Of a DNA stretch of 56,729 nt, positions 1 to 8,947 are shown piece after piece. Origin of the DNA: Lachnospiraceae bacterium (lineage in GTDB: Bacteria > Bacillota > Clostridia > Lachnospirales > Lachnospiraceae). Under the pieces are notes generated by a model. That model saw nothing but the letters and a program-made list of their open reading frames with translations, searched no databases and was not told where the DNA came from. Each line of letters opens with the position of its first letter. Positions within the stretch are counted from its first letter, which is position 1. Both the position numbers and the translations under genes were made by a program. The DNA is taken from the NCBI GenBank assembly GCA_017476665.1, contig JAFUZJ010000037.1, positions 1-56,729 on the forward strand, in the 5' to 3' direction.

Positions 1-69
1 AACAAGGAGTGGCTGACGGTGGAGGATATCCGGAGACTGTTAAAGACGGATCTGGACCATCATGAGTAA
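1..69 (+). CDS. C-terminal end of an unidentified protein (partial)
   Basis: An open frame enters from the left edge and ends at a TAA at 67-69. The 22 visible residues begin NKEWLTVEDI and end LDHHE. They are too few to assign a family. The stretch lies about 105 bp upstream of the AEP transaminase on the same strand, so it may be the preceding gene of the phosphonate operon. The spacer 70-175 holds no other gene. It contains a tandem AGAAGGGAAC repeat (150-169) whose second copy serves as ribosome binding site for the next gene. Confidence 0.55.
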   Translation, partial: NKEWLTVEDIRRLLKTDLDHHE

Positions 70-175
70 GTCCGGGTGCGACGGCAAAGTGAAATTCAAA
101 ATCGCGTTGAGTTGGGAAAACAGATAAAACGGAAAAACATCGAGAAACAGAAGGGAACAGAAGGGAACAATACAG

Positions 176-1303
176 ATGGAGATCAAGCGGAATATTTTGT
201 TGAATCCCGGTCCGGCTACGACTACGGACACGGTGAAGCTGGCACAGGTGGTGCCGGATATCTGCCCGCGGGAGAAGGAATTTGTGGGGATCATGCGGGA
301 GATTGAGGACGGGCTGCTTCAGATCGTGCATGCGGATCCGGAGAAGTTTGCGGCGGTGCTGTTCTGCGGTTCGGGAACGATCAACCTGGATATCTGCCTG
401 AATTCGCTTTTGCCGGCGGACAAAAAGGCGTTGATTATCAACAACGGTGCGTACAGCAGCAGAGCCGTTGAAATCTGCGAATATTACGGATTGGATCATA
501 TAAATCTGAAACAGCCGATCGACAGGCAGCCGGACCTGGCTGCAGTGGAGCAGGCGCTACAGGAGAATCCGGATGTGGCGTTGGTGTATGTGACCCATCA
601 TGAGACGGGTACGGGACTGCTGAATCCGGTTCGGGAGATCGGTGCGTTGGCGCACAGGTACGGTGCAATCCTGGTGACGGATACGACGTCCACTTATGCG
701 ATGCGGCCCATCGATATCGAAGCGGACAACATTGATTTCTGCATGGCTTCCGCGCAGAAGGGCATCATGGCGGTGACGGGGCTTTCGTTCATCGTGGGCA
801 GAAGAAGCGTGATCGAGGCTTCGGCGGCCTATCCGAAGCGGTCTTATTATTGCAATCTGTATATGCAGTATGACTATTTTATGAAACACGGGGAGATGCA
901 TTTCACGCCGCCTGTGCAGGTGATCTACGCCACCAGGCAGGCGCTGAAGGAGTATTTTGCGGAGGGTGAGCAGGCAAAATGGGACAGGCATTTCCGGGTG
1001 TATCGTGCACTCAGGGGCGGCCTGGAGCGGCTGGGCTTCCGAATTTATATTCCCGATGAGATCTCGTCGGGATTGGTGGCAGCGGCGCTGTACCCGGACG
1101 ATGCCAACTGGGATTTCGGGAAGGTGCATGATTACTGTTATGAGAGAGGCTTTACCATTTATCCCGGCAAAGTGGAGAAGAAGGGAATGTTCCGGCTGTG
1201 TTCGCTGGGCGCGATTGATGAGCCGGATGTAAAGGCGTTCTTTGAAGTGTTTGAGGCGGCGCTGGCAGAGTATGGCGTGAGTGTGCCGGTGCGGTACGAG
1301 TAA
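176..1303 (+). CDS. phnW: 2-aminoethylphosphonate--pyruvate transaminase
   Basis: A 375-residue class V PLP aminotransferase of the usual PhnW length. The N-terminal NPGPATTTD motif (residues 10-18), Asp169 in VTDTTSTY and the SAQKG motif with the PLP lysine at Lys195 are typical of PhnW. The enzyme interconverts phosphonoacetaldehyde plus alanine with 2-aminoethylphosphonate (AEP) plus pyruvate. PhnW is catabolic in many bacteria. Here it is the first full gene of a cluster with PEP mutase and phosphonopyruvate decarboxylase, so it should work in the biosynthetic direction as the last step to AEP. It is cytoplasmic. The ATG at 176 is preceded by an AGAAGGGA-like site. Confidence 0.93.
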   Translation: MEIKRNILLNPGPATTTDTVKLAQVVPDICPREKEFVGIMREIEDGLLQIVHADPEKFAAVLFCGSGTINLDICLNSLLPADKKALIINNGAYSSRAVEICEYYGLDHINLKQPIDRQPDLAAVEQALQENPDVALVYVTHHETGTGLLNPVREIGALAHRYGAILVTDTTSTYAMRPIDIEADNIDFCMASAQKGIMAVTGLSFIVGRRSVIEASAAYPKRSYYCNLYMQYDYFMKHGEMHFTPPVQVIYATRQALKEYFAEGEQAKWDRHFRVYRALRGGLERLGFRIYIPDEISSGLVAAALYPDDANWDFGKVHDYCYERGFTIYPGKVEKKGMFRLCSLGAIDEPDVKAFFEVFEAALAEYGVSVPVRYE

Positions 1304-1328
1304 CCAGGTAGAGAGGAGTCGTAAGACG

Positions 1329-2621
1329 ATGAGCGTATACACTTGTTTTTGTACGGATGTGATCCATGCGGGGCATCTGAATCTTCTGAAAAAGGCGGCG
1401 GAGTATGGGCCGGTGACAGTGGGGGTGCTGGCAGATGAAGCCATGATCCGGTACAACCGTTTTCCCACGGTATCTCTGGAGCAGCGGATCGAGATCGTGA
1501 AGCAGACAGGGCTGGCCGCGGAGGTGATCGTACAGCAGGAGATCATGTACGATAAGGTGCTGGCAGAGTTGAAGCCGGAGTATGTGGTGCATGGGGATAA
1601 CTGGAAGGAAGGACCCGAGAGGGCGATCCGGGATAATGTGGTGGAAAACCTGGCCAAGTACGGCGGGAAGCTGATCGAGGTGCCTTATACCTACAACGAG
1701 GAAGTGAAGCGCATCGACGACAATATGAAAGAAAAGCTGGCCATGCCGGAGTATCGCCGCAAGCGACTGCGTCAGCTTTTGACCATGCGTCCGATCGTGA
1801 AGGCCATTGAGGTACATTCCGGTCTGACCGGTCTGATCGCGGAGAAGACGGTGGTGGAGCGTGAGGACGGGCTGGATCAGTTCGACGCCATGTGGATCTC
1901 CAGTCTGTGTGATTCCACGGCGAAGGGAAAGCCGGATATCGAGCTGGTGGATATGTCCTCCAGGATCCGGACCATTGATGATGTGATGGATGTGACCACG
2001 AAGCCGATCATCCTGGACGGGGATACCGGCGGACTGATCGAGCATTTTGTATACAATGTCAGGACGCTGGAGCGCATGGGCGTTTCGGCAGTGATCATTG
2101 AGGATAAGACGGGGCTGAAGAAGAATTCGCTGTTCGGCACGGAGGTGGAGCAGACCCAGGATACCGTTGAGAATTTCTGCGCGAAGATCAGCGCGGGCAA
2201 GAAGGCGCTCAGAACCGATGAGTTCATGCTGATCGCCCGGATCGAGAGTCTGATCCTGGAGCGGGGGATGGAGGATGCGCTGACCAGAGCGTTTGCCTAT
2301 GTGGAAGCCGGTGCGGACGGCATCATGATCCATTCCAGAAAGAAGGATCCGGCGGAGATCGTGGAGTTTTGCCGGAAATTCCGGGAAAAGAATGCACAGA
2401 CCCCGATCGTCGTAGTGCCCACGTCCTTCAACAGCATCACGGAGGAAGAACTGGCGGAGGCAGGGGTGAACATTGTGATCTATGCGAACCAGCTGACCAG
2501 AAGTGCGTTTCCGGCGATGCAGGGCACGGCCATCGAGATTCTGAAGAATCATCGTGCGCTGGAGGTGGATTCCAAGCTGATGCCGTTTAAGGATATCATC
2601 AGACTGGTGGATGAAATATAA
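1329..2621 (+). CDS. pepM: Phosphoenolpyruvate mutase with N-terminal cytidylyltransferase-like domain
   Basis: A 430-residue two-domain protein. Residues 1-140 form a cytidylyltransferase-like domain with the HxGH nucleotide-binding motif at 13-16 (HAGH). Residues about 160-430 are PEP mutase of the isocitrate-lyase superfamily, with the DGDTGG metal site (230-235), the diagnostic EDKTGLKKNS motif (258-267), IARIES and MIHSR. PEP mutase rearranges phosphoenolpyruvate to phosphonopyruvate, the committed step into phosphonates. ATG 1329 is chosen over an upstream in-frame codon at 1281 because it has an AGAGGAG site just before it and gives a clean HxGH N-terminus. The fused domain suggests nucleotidyl activation of AEP, but that is inference. 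Confidence 0.9.
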   Translation: MSVYTCFCTDVIHAGHLNLLKKAAEYGPVTVGVLADEAMIRYNRFPTVSLEQRIEIVKQTGLAAEVIVQQEIMYDKVLAELKPEYVVHGDNWKEGPERAIRDNVVENLAKYGGKLIEVPYTYNEEVKRIDDNMKEKLAMPEYRRKRLRQLLTMRPIVKAIEVHSGLTGLIAEKTVVEREDGLDQFDAMWISSLCDSTAKGKPDIELVDMSSRIRTIDDVMDVTTKPIILDGDTGGLIEHFVYNVRTLERMGVSAVIIEDKTGLKKNSLFGTEVEQTQDTVENFCAKISAGKKALRTDEFMLIARIESLILERGMEDALTRAFAYVEAGADGIMIHSRKKDPAEIVEFCRKFREKNAQTPIVVVPTSFNSITEEELAEAGVNIVIYANQLTRSAFPAMQGTAIEILKNHRALEVDSKLMPFKDIIRLVDEI

Positions 2622-2657
2622 GCGGGAAGAGCACGGAGACGGAAAGGCACGGAGACG

Positions 2658-3374
2658 ATGGAAAAAGAGATAGCGATTTTGATGGCGGCTGGGCTTGGCA
2701 GCAGGATGCGTCCGCTGACGGAAAGGATGCCCAAGCCATTGGTGCCGGTTTTCGGAAAGCCTATGATCGAGACGGTCATAGACGGGCTGTTGGCAAGACC
2801 GGTGGAGGAGATCTATGTGGTGACCGGGTATCTGGCGGGGCAGTTTGACTATCTGCCGGAGAAATATCCTCAGGTACATCTGATTCACAATGGGGATTAT
2901 GAGGTGAAGAACAATATCTCCTCGGTGTATGCGGCCAGGGAGCAGCTGGGGTTGGGGAACTGTTTTATCTGTGAGGCGGATCTGTATGTAAAGGATCCTT
3001 CTATTTTCAGGAAAGAGTTAAATCAATCCAGCTATTACGGACGGATGCAGGCAGGATACTCGGATGACTGGGTGTTTGAGCAGGATGGGGAAGGACGGAT
3101 CGTGCGGGTCGGCAAGGGCGGCACGGATGTCTATAATATGGTCGGTGTGGCGTATTTCCAGAAGGCGGAGGCGCTGATCCTGCGGGATAAGATCACGGAG
3201 GCTTATGCCCAGGAGGAGAATGCGCAGCTGTTCTGGGATGATGTGGTGGACCGGAATCTGGATGTCCTGAACCTTACGGTGGAACCGGTACAGGCAGGAC
3301 AGTTGGTGGAGATTGATACGGTAGAGGAGTTGAAAAGAATTGATCAGAGCGCAGGAAGTTTTGCAACAGATTGA
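2658..3374 (+). CDS. Nucleotidyltransferase, probable phosphonate or choline-phosphate type cytidylyltransferase
   Basis: A 238-residue GT-A-fold sugar-phosphate-type nucleotidyltransferase. The N-terminal signature MAAGLGSRMRPLT (residues 9-21) is followed by PKPLVPV, and EADLY marks the metal-binding region near residue 97. Overall it resembles LicC and the phosphonoalkyl cytidylyltransferase PntC. Between PEP mutase and phosphonopyruvate decarboxylase, its likely job is making CMP-AEP, for transfer of AEP to a glycan or lipid. The exact substrate is inferred from context. The upstream spacer repeats GCACGGAGACG twice (2631-2657). The 3' end overlaps the next gene by 35 bp. Confidence 0.8.
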   Translation: MEKEIAILMAAGLGSRMRPLTERMPKPLVPVFGKPMIETVIDGLLARPVEEIYVVTGYLAGQFDYLPEKYPQVHLIHNGDYEVKNNISSVYAAREQLGLGNCFICEADLYVKDPSIFRKELNQSSYYGRMQAGYSDDWVFEQDGEGRIVRVGKGGTDVYNMVGVAYFQKAEALILRDKITEAYAQEENAQLFWDDVVDRNLDVLNLTVEPVQAGQLVEIDTVEELKRIDQSAGSFATD

Positions 3375-4488
3375 GAAGATGGGCATTGAGGTGGTGACAG
3401 GGGTGCCTGACTCCACATTGAAGCAGTTCTGCGACGGACTGCAGACCTACGAGGGGAAGCTTAGGCATTATGTGACGGTGAATGAGGGTGCTGCCGTAGG
3501 TGTGGCCATCGGAACATATCTGGGCACCGGGAAGCCGGCCTGTATCTACATGCAGAACTCGGGGATCGGCAATGCGGTGAATCCGGTTGCGTCTCTGGCG
3601 CATGCGGATGTGTACGGCATTCCGATGCTGTTTATCGTGGGATGGCGCGGCGAGCCGGGGACAAAGGATGAGCCCCAGCATGTATTTCAGGGCAGAGTGA
3701 CCTGTCAGATGTTTGAGACGCTGGAAATTCCCTATAAGGTGATCAGCGAGGATACCACGGAAGAGGAGATGACTTCTCTGTGGGAGGAATGCGGCAGGGC
3801 GCTTCAGTCCGGCAGTCAGTTCGCGATCATTGTGAAGAAAAATACGTTTTCAGCGGATAAAAAATTTGAGTGGGAGAACGGAAATTCCCTGAACAGGGAG
3901 CAGGTGCTGGGAAGCCTGCTGCAGATGATTCCCCGGGATGCATTGATTGTGTCCACAACGGGCAAGATATCCAGAGAGCTTTATGAGCAGAGCGATGCGC
4001 AGTTCGGTTCCCATGACAACCTGTTCATGACCGTGGGCGGTATGGGGCATGCGTCCATGATCGCATTCGGGCTGGCAGCCGCGAGGCCCAAGAGGCAGGT
4101 GTTCTGCATTGACGGGGATGGCGCAGCATTGATGCATATGGGATCAATGGCGTTTATGGCGTCCCAGGCGCCGGCGAATCTGACGCATATTGTGATCAAC
4201 AATCAGGCGCATGAATCGGTAGGATCCATGCCTACGGGCTGTCAAGGCACTGATTTTGCCGAGGTTGCGCGGGCTGTGGGATACAGGTATGCGGAGCGGA
4301 TCACGGATGAGGCCGGTTTGGAAAGACTGCGGGGCAGTCTGGTGGGAAAAGCGCAGGACGCGGCGACGCAGGAAGGACCGGTATTGTATGAGATCATGGT
4401 CGGTCTGGGCTCCCGCAAGGATTTGGGAAGACCGAAGGAATCGGCGAGAGAAAACAGGGATTGTTTTATGAAAACGATAAATGTATAG
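3340..4488 (+). CDS. ppd: Phosphonopyruvate decarboxylase
   Basis: A 382-residue thiamin-diphosphate enzyme of normal length for the family. The N-terminal Pyr domain contains the catalytic-type glutamate in VNEGAAVG. The C-terminal PP domain contains the ThDP/Mg motif beginning GDGAALMHMG and ending INNQAHES. It decarboxylates phosphonopyruvate to phosphonoacetaldehyde and so pulls the unfavourable PEP mutase equilibrium forward; PhnW then aminates the product. The start is a TTG at 3340 inside the preceding gene, served by GAGGAG at 3325-3330, which suggests translational coupling. No other start fits the family N-terminus better. Confidence 0.93.
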   Translation: MIRAQEVLQQIEKMGIEVVTGVPDSTLKQFCDGLQTYEGKLRHYVTVNEGAAVGVAIGTYLGTGKPACIYMQNSGIGNAVNPVASLAHADVYGIPMLFIVGWRGEPGTKDEPQHVFQGRVTCQMFETLEIPYKVISEDTTEEEMTSLWEECGRALQSGSQFAIIVKKNTFSADKKFEWENGNSLNREQVLGSLLQMIPRDALIVSTTGKISRELYEQSDAQFGSHDNLFMTVGGMGHASMIAFGLAAARPKRQVFCIDGDGAALMHMGSMAFMASQAPANLTHIVINNQAHESVGSMPTGCQGTDFAEVARAVGYRYAERITDEAGLERLRGSLVGKAQDAATQEGPVLYEIMVGLGSRKDLGRPKESARENRDCFMKTINV

Positions 4489-4537
4489 CGGAAAAACCCA
4501 CATTTCTAATAAATTTCTTAAGTTTTTCCCCGCTCTC

Positions 4538-4566
4538 TTGTCAAAGAATCTCAAAAATCGTAGTAT
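4538..4566 (+). promoter_or_regulatory. Sigma-A promoter for the small HTH gene
   Basis: TTGTCA at 4538-4543 and TAGTAT at 4561-4566 are separated by 17 bp in the AT-rich gap after the decarboxylase gene. The start codon is 37 bp further on. Confidence 0.6.
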
Positions 4567-4602
4567 TATTGAAAGATTGTGTGAGAATCCGGAGGGCAAA
4601 GT

Positions 4603-4953
4603 ATGACGAAGGCGGAAATTCTGAAAAAAGAAATATTAAATAAATATCGCAGTGTACGGCAGTTCGCTTTGGAGATGAATATTCCCTATAGTACGCTGGT
4701 GACTGCGCTGGAGCGTGGAATTGACGGAATGGCATATGGGACAGTGATCCGGATCTGTGATAAGCTGAATCTGAATCCGGTTGATTTCTCGCCGCTGGAA
4801 GACGGCGCGGTATTGAGCGGACACATTCTGGAAAATCAGGTGATGGCGTCTTATATGAATCTGAATCAGTTCGGTAGAGACCGGGTGCTGGAGATCATGG
4901 AGGATATGTCGCAGATAGATAAATACAGAGCAAAGGCTGCAAGAAAAAAATAA
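4603..4953 (+). CDS. Small XRE-like helix-turn-helix protein
   Basis: A 116-residue protein with an N-terminal helix-turn-helix of the Cro/CI type (residues about 14-52, including YRSVRQFALEMNIPYSTL) followed by a helical tail with a basic end (KAARKK). It is probably a DNA-binding regulator. Its target is unknown; neighbours on either side run in different transcription units. ATG 4603 follows a GGAGGG site at 4592-4597. It has its own promoter and a strong terminator behind it, so it is transcribed as a single gene. Confidence 0.75.
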   Translation: MTKAEILKKEILNKYRSVRQFALEMNIPYSTLVTALERGIDGMAYGTVIRICDKLNLNPVDFSPLEDGAVLSGHILENQVMASYMNLNQFGRDRVLEIMEDMSQIDKYRAKAARKK

Positions 4954-4971
4954 GATGATAAAGCAACAGAA

Positions 4972-5012
4972 AAGAGACTGTGAAATTTCTTCACAGTCTC
5001 TTGTTATTTTTA
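4972..5012. terminator. Bidirectional intrinsic terminator
   Basis: AAGAGACTGTGA pairs with TCACAGTCTCTT around a short loop and is followed by a T-rich run. It lies between convergent genes and can serve both. Confidence 0.85.
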
Positions 5013-5025
5013 ATCCGAAAACGAT

Positions 5026-6321
5026 TTAGCAGTAGCTGTTGAACATCATGCCGCTATAGGCGCTGGTCGTGTAGGGACTGACGTAATTGTGTCCCGGGTT
5101 CTTGTAGGCAACGATCTTGCGATCCACATAATCCATCGGATTCAGTGAGATCTGGTTGCTCTTGCGCATCAGCGAGGAGGAGAAATCCTTCAGATAGGAG
5201 AAGGTCTCCGAGATGTCCTCGGACTGCAGGGCCGTTTCTTTTAACAGCGCGGAGTCCACTTCCAATGTTCCGTCCTCCGCCATATTTAATCCCATGGCTT
5301 CCATGGAGTTGTGATACAGACCGGCAATTCCTTTCATTTCCTGTACGAGATTATTGCTCCTGGTCTGCGAACCTAAGTAGTTGGAGGCTGCCTTCATGAA
5401 GGCATTGTATCCGCCCACCAACTGTGTCACGTTGTCGGCAAGGGAGTCCACATCTTCCTTCAGACCGATCTGTACGGATTCCCCCTCTTCGGTAATACTC
5501 TTTAATTTCACTTCGAACTGTTTTCCGATGGAAAACTCGTTGGAAGAGGAGGTGCGGGACTCGCCGTTCAGGGTGAAGCTTGCATTCGAAGCTTCCTGAC
5601 TGACGTAATCCAGACCGAAATATTCAACTGTTCCGCTTGCCTTGCTGGTGCGATCGTCGGAAACCTGGAAGATCTGTGATTTGCCATAGGGCAGACCACT
5701 GGAATCGGAGGTCAGGCGCAGCGCCGTGCGGCCCTCGGATTCCACCATGTCGGCGTGGATGCCGATATTGGAATTGTTCACCAGACGCATTAAGCGCGAC
5801 TGCACATCTTTGTTGGTCTCTCCCGGGGCAACGGCAAACTGGAATTCATAGTTCATGTCGTTGATGGATACGTCGAAGGAATAAGTATCCGGAGGAAGAG
5901 CGGAACCGCCGTCATCCATAAAGTTTCCGAGATTTTCCTGTGGAGAGGCAAGGGACGCTACTTCCAGTTCAAACTTGGGAGAAGTACCGGCTGTGGCCTG
6001 GTCGCCGATGTAAACCGCCTCAGCAATATTCTCGTTGGAAGAAAAGGCACTTTTCTTATTCAACAGACCTGTATCGTCCAAACCGCCGAGGTCAGCCAGC
6101 GTATTGTGCAGCTCGCGGGCATTTTCCTTCAAATCCACGGCATAGTTCTGCGTTTCCTTGCTGGTCGTAGGAAGATACCAGGGCGCTTCTTTATTCAGTT
6201 TGACAATGGAATTATATACGCCGCGCAATTCTGACTTTTTATGGGCATCATGCTTCGTCAGATTCTTGGGCTGGTAGGTTGTCAGATAATTATTATAGAC
6301 ATTATTCAGAGCAACATTCAT
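5026..6321 (-). CDS. FliD-like flagellar capping protein homologue (orphan)
   Basis: A 431-residue protein with a coiled, polar N-terminus and a C-terminal half resembling FliD_C: LNGESRTSSSNEFSI, then a stretch ending LVGGYNAF, then a helical region that includes GIAGLYHNSMEAMGLNM and DGTLEVD. FliD normally caps the flagellar filament and guides flagellin polymerisation. The N-terminal D0-type residues of classical FliD are not obvious, and the protein ends in Cys. No other flagellar gene is visible in the window, so it may act in another secreted or filament structure. The start ATG at 6321 has AAGGAGG nine bases upstream; a longer open frame to 6393 lacks such a site. Confidence 0.7.
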   Translation of the reverse strand: MNVALNNVYNNYLTTYQPKNLTKHDAHKKSELRGVYNSIVKLNKEAPWYLPTTSKETQNYAVDLKENARELHNTLADLGGLDDTGLLNKKSAFSSNENIAEAVYIGDQATAGTSPKFELEVASLASPQENLGNFMDDGGSALPPDTYSFDVSINDMNYEFQFAVAPGETNKDVQSRLMRLVNNSNIGIHADMVESEGRTALRLTSDSSGLPYGKSQIFQVSDDRTSKASGTVEYFGLDYVSQEASNASFTLNGESRTSSSNEFSIGKQFEVKLKSITEEGESVQIGLKEDVDSLADNVTQLVGGYNAFMKAASNYLGSQTRSNNLVQEMKGIAGLYHNSMEAMGLNMAEDGTLEVDSALLKETALQSEDISETFSYLKDFSSSLMRKSNQISLNPMDYVDRKIVAYKNPGHNYVSPYTTSAYSGMMFNSYC

Positions 6322-6508
6322 TGCCGCGCCTCCTTTCTTCCTTGATCTGGGCATTGGCAAAAACCATGCATTTTGTGGCGCCCGGATATCCATTCCGAGA
6401 TTATCCCACCTTCATACATATACCATAGCATAGAACGAAAAAAAAAACAATACTTTTTTGCGAGAAAATTTAAAAATTTATCAGAAAATATAAATAAGCT
6501 CAAAATTA

Positions 6509-7909
6509 TTATCTGGAAACGGACAAGATATCACAAATTTGTTCCATAAAATATTTGGCCTGTTTTTCTGTGATGCCGGAGTAATTCAGGATCAAAGTAG
6601 AGGCGTATTCCGGCATGGAATGCTCGCAGAATTCCGACAGGCAGGAGACCAGTATCTGCCGCTCTTTCAGGCGGGTGGTCAGCTCTGCATCGGTCATCCG
6701 GGTATCCAGCTTCAGCAGGAAATGACTTCCGGCGGTATCGTCCAGAACGCGGGCGTGAGCCGACAGGGGGGATTGCTCTATGGCGTGGAGCAACAGGTCG
6801 CGCTGGGCGGCGCCCCGGCGTTTCATGCGGTTGATATAGCGCTCCAGATGACCTTTTTCAATAAAACTGGCCAGAGTGTATTGTTCAAAGCTGGACACGG
6901 TGCAGGAATAAAAATTCATGGTCGCGATATACTTTTCCATAAGGATCTCGGGCAGGACCATGTAGCTGATGCGCACGGCAGGGGCCACGCTCTTGGAGAA
7001 GGTGTTCATATAGATGACTTTACTGCGGATGTCGATGCTGTAGATGGGAGCCGCCGCGATTCCGCGATAGCGGTATTCGCTGTCATAGTCGTCTTCGATG
7101 ATGTAGCGCCCGGGGGCGGAGTTGACCCATTGCAGGAGCTCCAGTCTCCGGTTGATGGGCGTGACGAGGCCCAGCGGAAAATGGTGTGCCGGGGAGATGT
7201 GGACGATATTGCAGCCGGAATCTGCCAGCAGATCCATACGGATGCCGTCGGAATCCACGGGGATCGCCGCGTAGGAAACGCCGTTGCTTTTATAGATGGC
7301 GCGGATCCTGTTGTAGCCGGGATCTTCGATGGCGTAGCGGGCATCGGGGCCCAGAAGCTGGATCAGGCGGGTGTACAGGTACTCTGTGCCGGCGCCCACG
7401 ATGATCTGGTCCGGAGATACATCCATGCCGCGAAAATCATGCAGATATTGTGCGATGGCGACGCGGAGCCTGGCCACGCCGTGAAAGGGGACGGTGTCAA
7501 AGAGGCTGGCATCCTGGTAGGAAAGTGTCTCGCGCATCAGACGGCACCAGGTGGACACCGGGAACTCGGAGAGCGCATGCTTATTGGATTTCAGATCCAC
7601 CAGATAAGAGTCTTCTTTGTAATGGGAGACATAGGCGGGTGCGGGTCCTTTCCGGGTGCGGTAGTCCTCCAGGGTGTTGACGAAGAAGCCTCTTTTTTCC
7701 TTAGAATAGATGTAGCCTTCCAACAGTAACTGGGCGTAGGCGTTTTCCACGGTTTTGACGCTGATGCCCAGGTGCATGGCCAAAGTGCGCTTGGAGGGAA
7801 GGAGGCTGTCCGGAGCCAGTTCCTTCCGGATGATCTGGTTTTTGACGGATTCGTATAACTGCAGGTATAGGGATGTGGGGCTGTTGCGATCCAGATTGAC
7901 GGTGAGCAT
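6509..7909 (-). CDS. MocR-family transcriptional regulator (GntR-type HTH plus aminotransferase-like domain)
   Basis: A 466-residue fusion. Residues 1-75 are a winged helix of the GntR type (SLYLQLYESVKNQI, LPSKRTLAMHLGIS). Residues about 110-466 are a fold-type I aminotransferase-like domain with IIEDDYDSEYRY and the PLP-lysine region NTFSKSVAPAVR. MocR proteins use PLP or an amino-acid adduct as effector, and they often regulate the divergent gene. Here that gene is an SDR dehydrogenase starting 132 bp away, a plausible but unproven target. An AGGAGGTC site precedes the ATG. Confidence 0.88.
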   Translation of the reverse strand: MLTVNLDRNSPTSLYLQLYESVKNQIIRKELAPDSLLPSKRTLAMHLGISVKTVENAYAQLLLEGYIYSKEKRGFFVNTLEDYRTRKGPAPAYVSHYKEDSYLVDLKSNKHALSEFPVSTWCRLMRETLSYQDASLFDTVPFHGVARLRVAIAQYLHDFRGMDVSPDQIIVGAGTEYLYTRLIQLLGPDARYAIEDPGYNRIRAIYKSNGVSYAAIPVDSDGIRMDLLADSGCNIVHISPAHHFPLGLVTPINRRLELLQWVNSAPGRYIIEDDYDSEYRYRGIAAAPIYSIDIRSKVIYMNTFSKSVAPAVRISYMVLPEILMEKYIATMNFYSCTVSSFEQYTLASFIEKGHLERYINRMKRRGAAQRDLLLHAIEQSPLSAHARVLDDTAGSHFLLKLDTRMTDAELTTRLKERQILVSCLSEFCEHSMPEYASTLILNYSGITEKQAKYFMEQICDILSVSR

Positions 7910-8041
7910 ATCTGACCTCCTAAAAAATTTAAAAACTGGGTATTTAAAAGATATCAGAAATGATTATACTAAACAATATAAGAAGTTGCAAGGCGCAGGA
8001 AGCCTTGGCAAATAAAAATAAAAGAAGAGGAGGATGACAGG

Positions 8042-8815
8042 ATGAAAAATTATTTTGATCTGACAGGACAGGTTGCGGTGGTAACGGGGTGCTCTACGGG
8101 ATTGGGCGTGCAGATGGCAAAGGCGTTGGCCAGCCAGGGGGCGGATATTGTAGCGCTGGCGCGCAGGCAGGATAAGATCGAGGCGGTTGCGGCTGAGATC
8201 GCTGCGGAATTCGGGGTGAAGACGCTGGCAGTTCCCTGCGACATCACGGATACGGAGCGGGTGAATGCGGCGGTGGATGAGATCCTGGAGAAGATGGGGC
8301 GGATCGACATCCTGATCAACAATGCCGGGACCGGCGGTGTGACGCCTGCGGAGGATGTGCCTGACGAGATGTTTTTCAATGAGATCAATATCGATCTGAC
8401 CGGTACCTTCAAGATGGCGCGGGCGGTGGCGAAGAAGGCGATGATTCCCGCAAAGTATGGGCGTATCATCAACATTGCCTCCATGTACGGTCTGGTGGGA
8501 AATAAGATTGCGGGCAGCGCACCGTATCATGCGGCGAAAGGCGGCGTGGTCAATCTGACCAGAGCGCTGGCTGCGGAGTGGGGCAAATACGGGATCACGG
8601 TGAATGCAATCTGCCCGGGATATTTCTACACGCCGCTCACGAAGGAGACGCTGGACAGCGAGTTTTTCCAGGCGAACGCCCGCACCATGATCCCTCTGGA
8701 GCGCTATGGAAACGAGGGAGAACTGGATACGGCGGCGATCTTCCTGGCATCGCCGGCTTCCACTTATGTGACGGGGGACATCGTGCCGGTGGACGGCGGA
8801 TATACCTGTATGTAA
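8042..8815 (+). CDS. SDR-family oxidoreductase (gluconate 5-dehydrogenase-like)
   Basis: A 257-residue classical short-chain dehydrogenase. It has the dinucleotide motif TGCSTGLG (15-22), NNAG (93-96), and the catalytic triad Ser147, Tyr162, Lys166 (YHAAK). The C-terminal GDIVPVDGGYT is typical of the gluconate-5-dehydrogenase and 3-oxoacyl-reductase-like group. It should use NAD(P)H on a sugar acid or small carbonyl substrate; the exact substrate cannot be read from the sequence. It is divergent from the MocR regulator, which may control it. The RBS GAGGAGGA precedes ATG 8042. Confidence 0.85.
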   Translation: MKNYFDLTGQVAVVTGCSTGLGVQMAKALASQGADIVALARRQDKIEAVAAEIAAEFGVKTLAVPCDITDTERVNAAVDEILEKMGRIDILINNAGTGGVTPAEDVPDEMFFNEINIDLTGTFKMARAVAKKAMIPAKYGRIINIASMYGLVGNKIAGSAPYHAAKGGVVNLTRALAAEWGKYGITVNAICPGYFYTPLTKETLDSEFFQANARTMIPLERYGNEGELDTAAIFLASPASTYVTGDIVPVDGGYTCM

Positions 8816-8829
8816 AATAAGACGGCGGA

Positions 8830-8868
8830 AAAATCGGAAAGGACCACAGGGTCTTTTCCGATTTTTTT
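8830..8868 (+). terminator. Intrinsic terminator after the SDR gene
   Basis: AAATCGGAAAGGAC pairs with GTCTTTTCCGATTT (one G-U pair) and is followed by a T run. Confidence 0.9.
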
Positions 8869-8871
8869 AGT

Positions 8872-8899
8872 TTGCGGATTGGTGAGAGTGTGGTATACT
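8872..8899 (+). promoter_or_regulatory. Probable promoter of the paaK operon
   Basis: A good -10 element TATACT (8894-8899) sits 16 bp after a weak -35 TTGCGG (8872-8877), just behind the SDR terminator. Confidence 0.5.
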
Positions 8900-8947
8900 T
8901 AAGGAAATGTATTTCATTACAACAATAACGGCAGGAGGAACACGACA

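Noticed and set aside
557-1657. Long open frames on the minus strand opposite the phosphonate genes (also 1152-2888)
   Set aside because: They are antisense to strongly supported genes, lack ribosome binding sites and have low-complexity His/Arg/Leu-rich translations.
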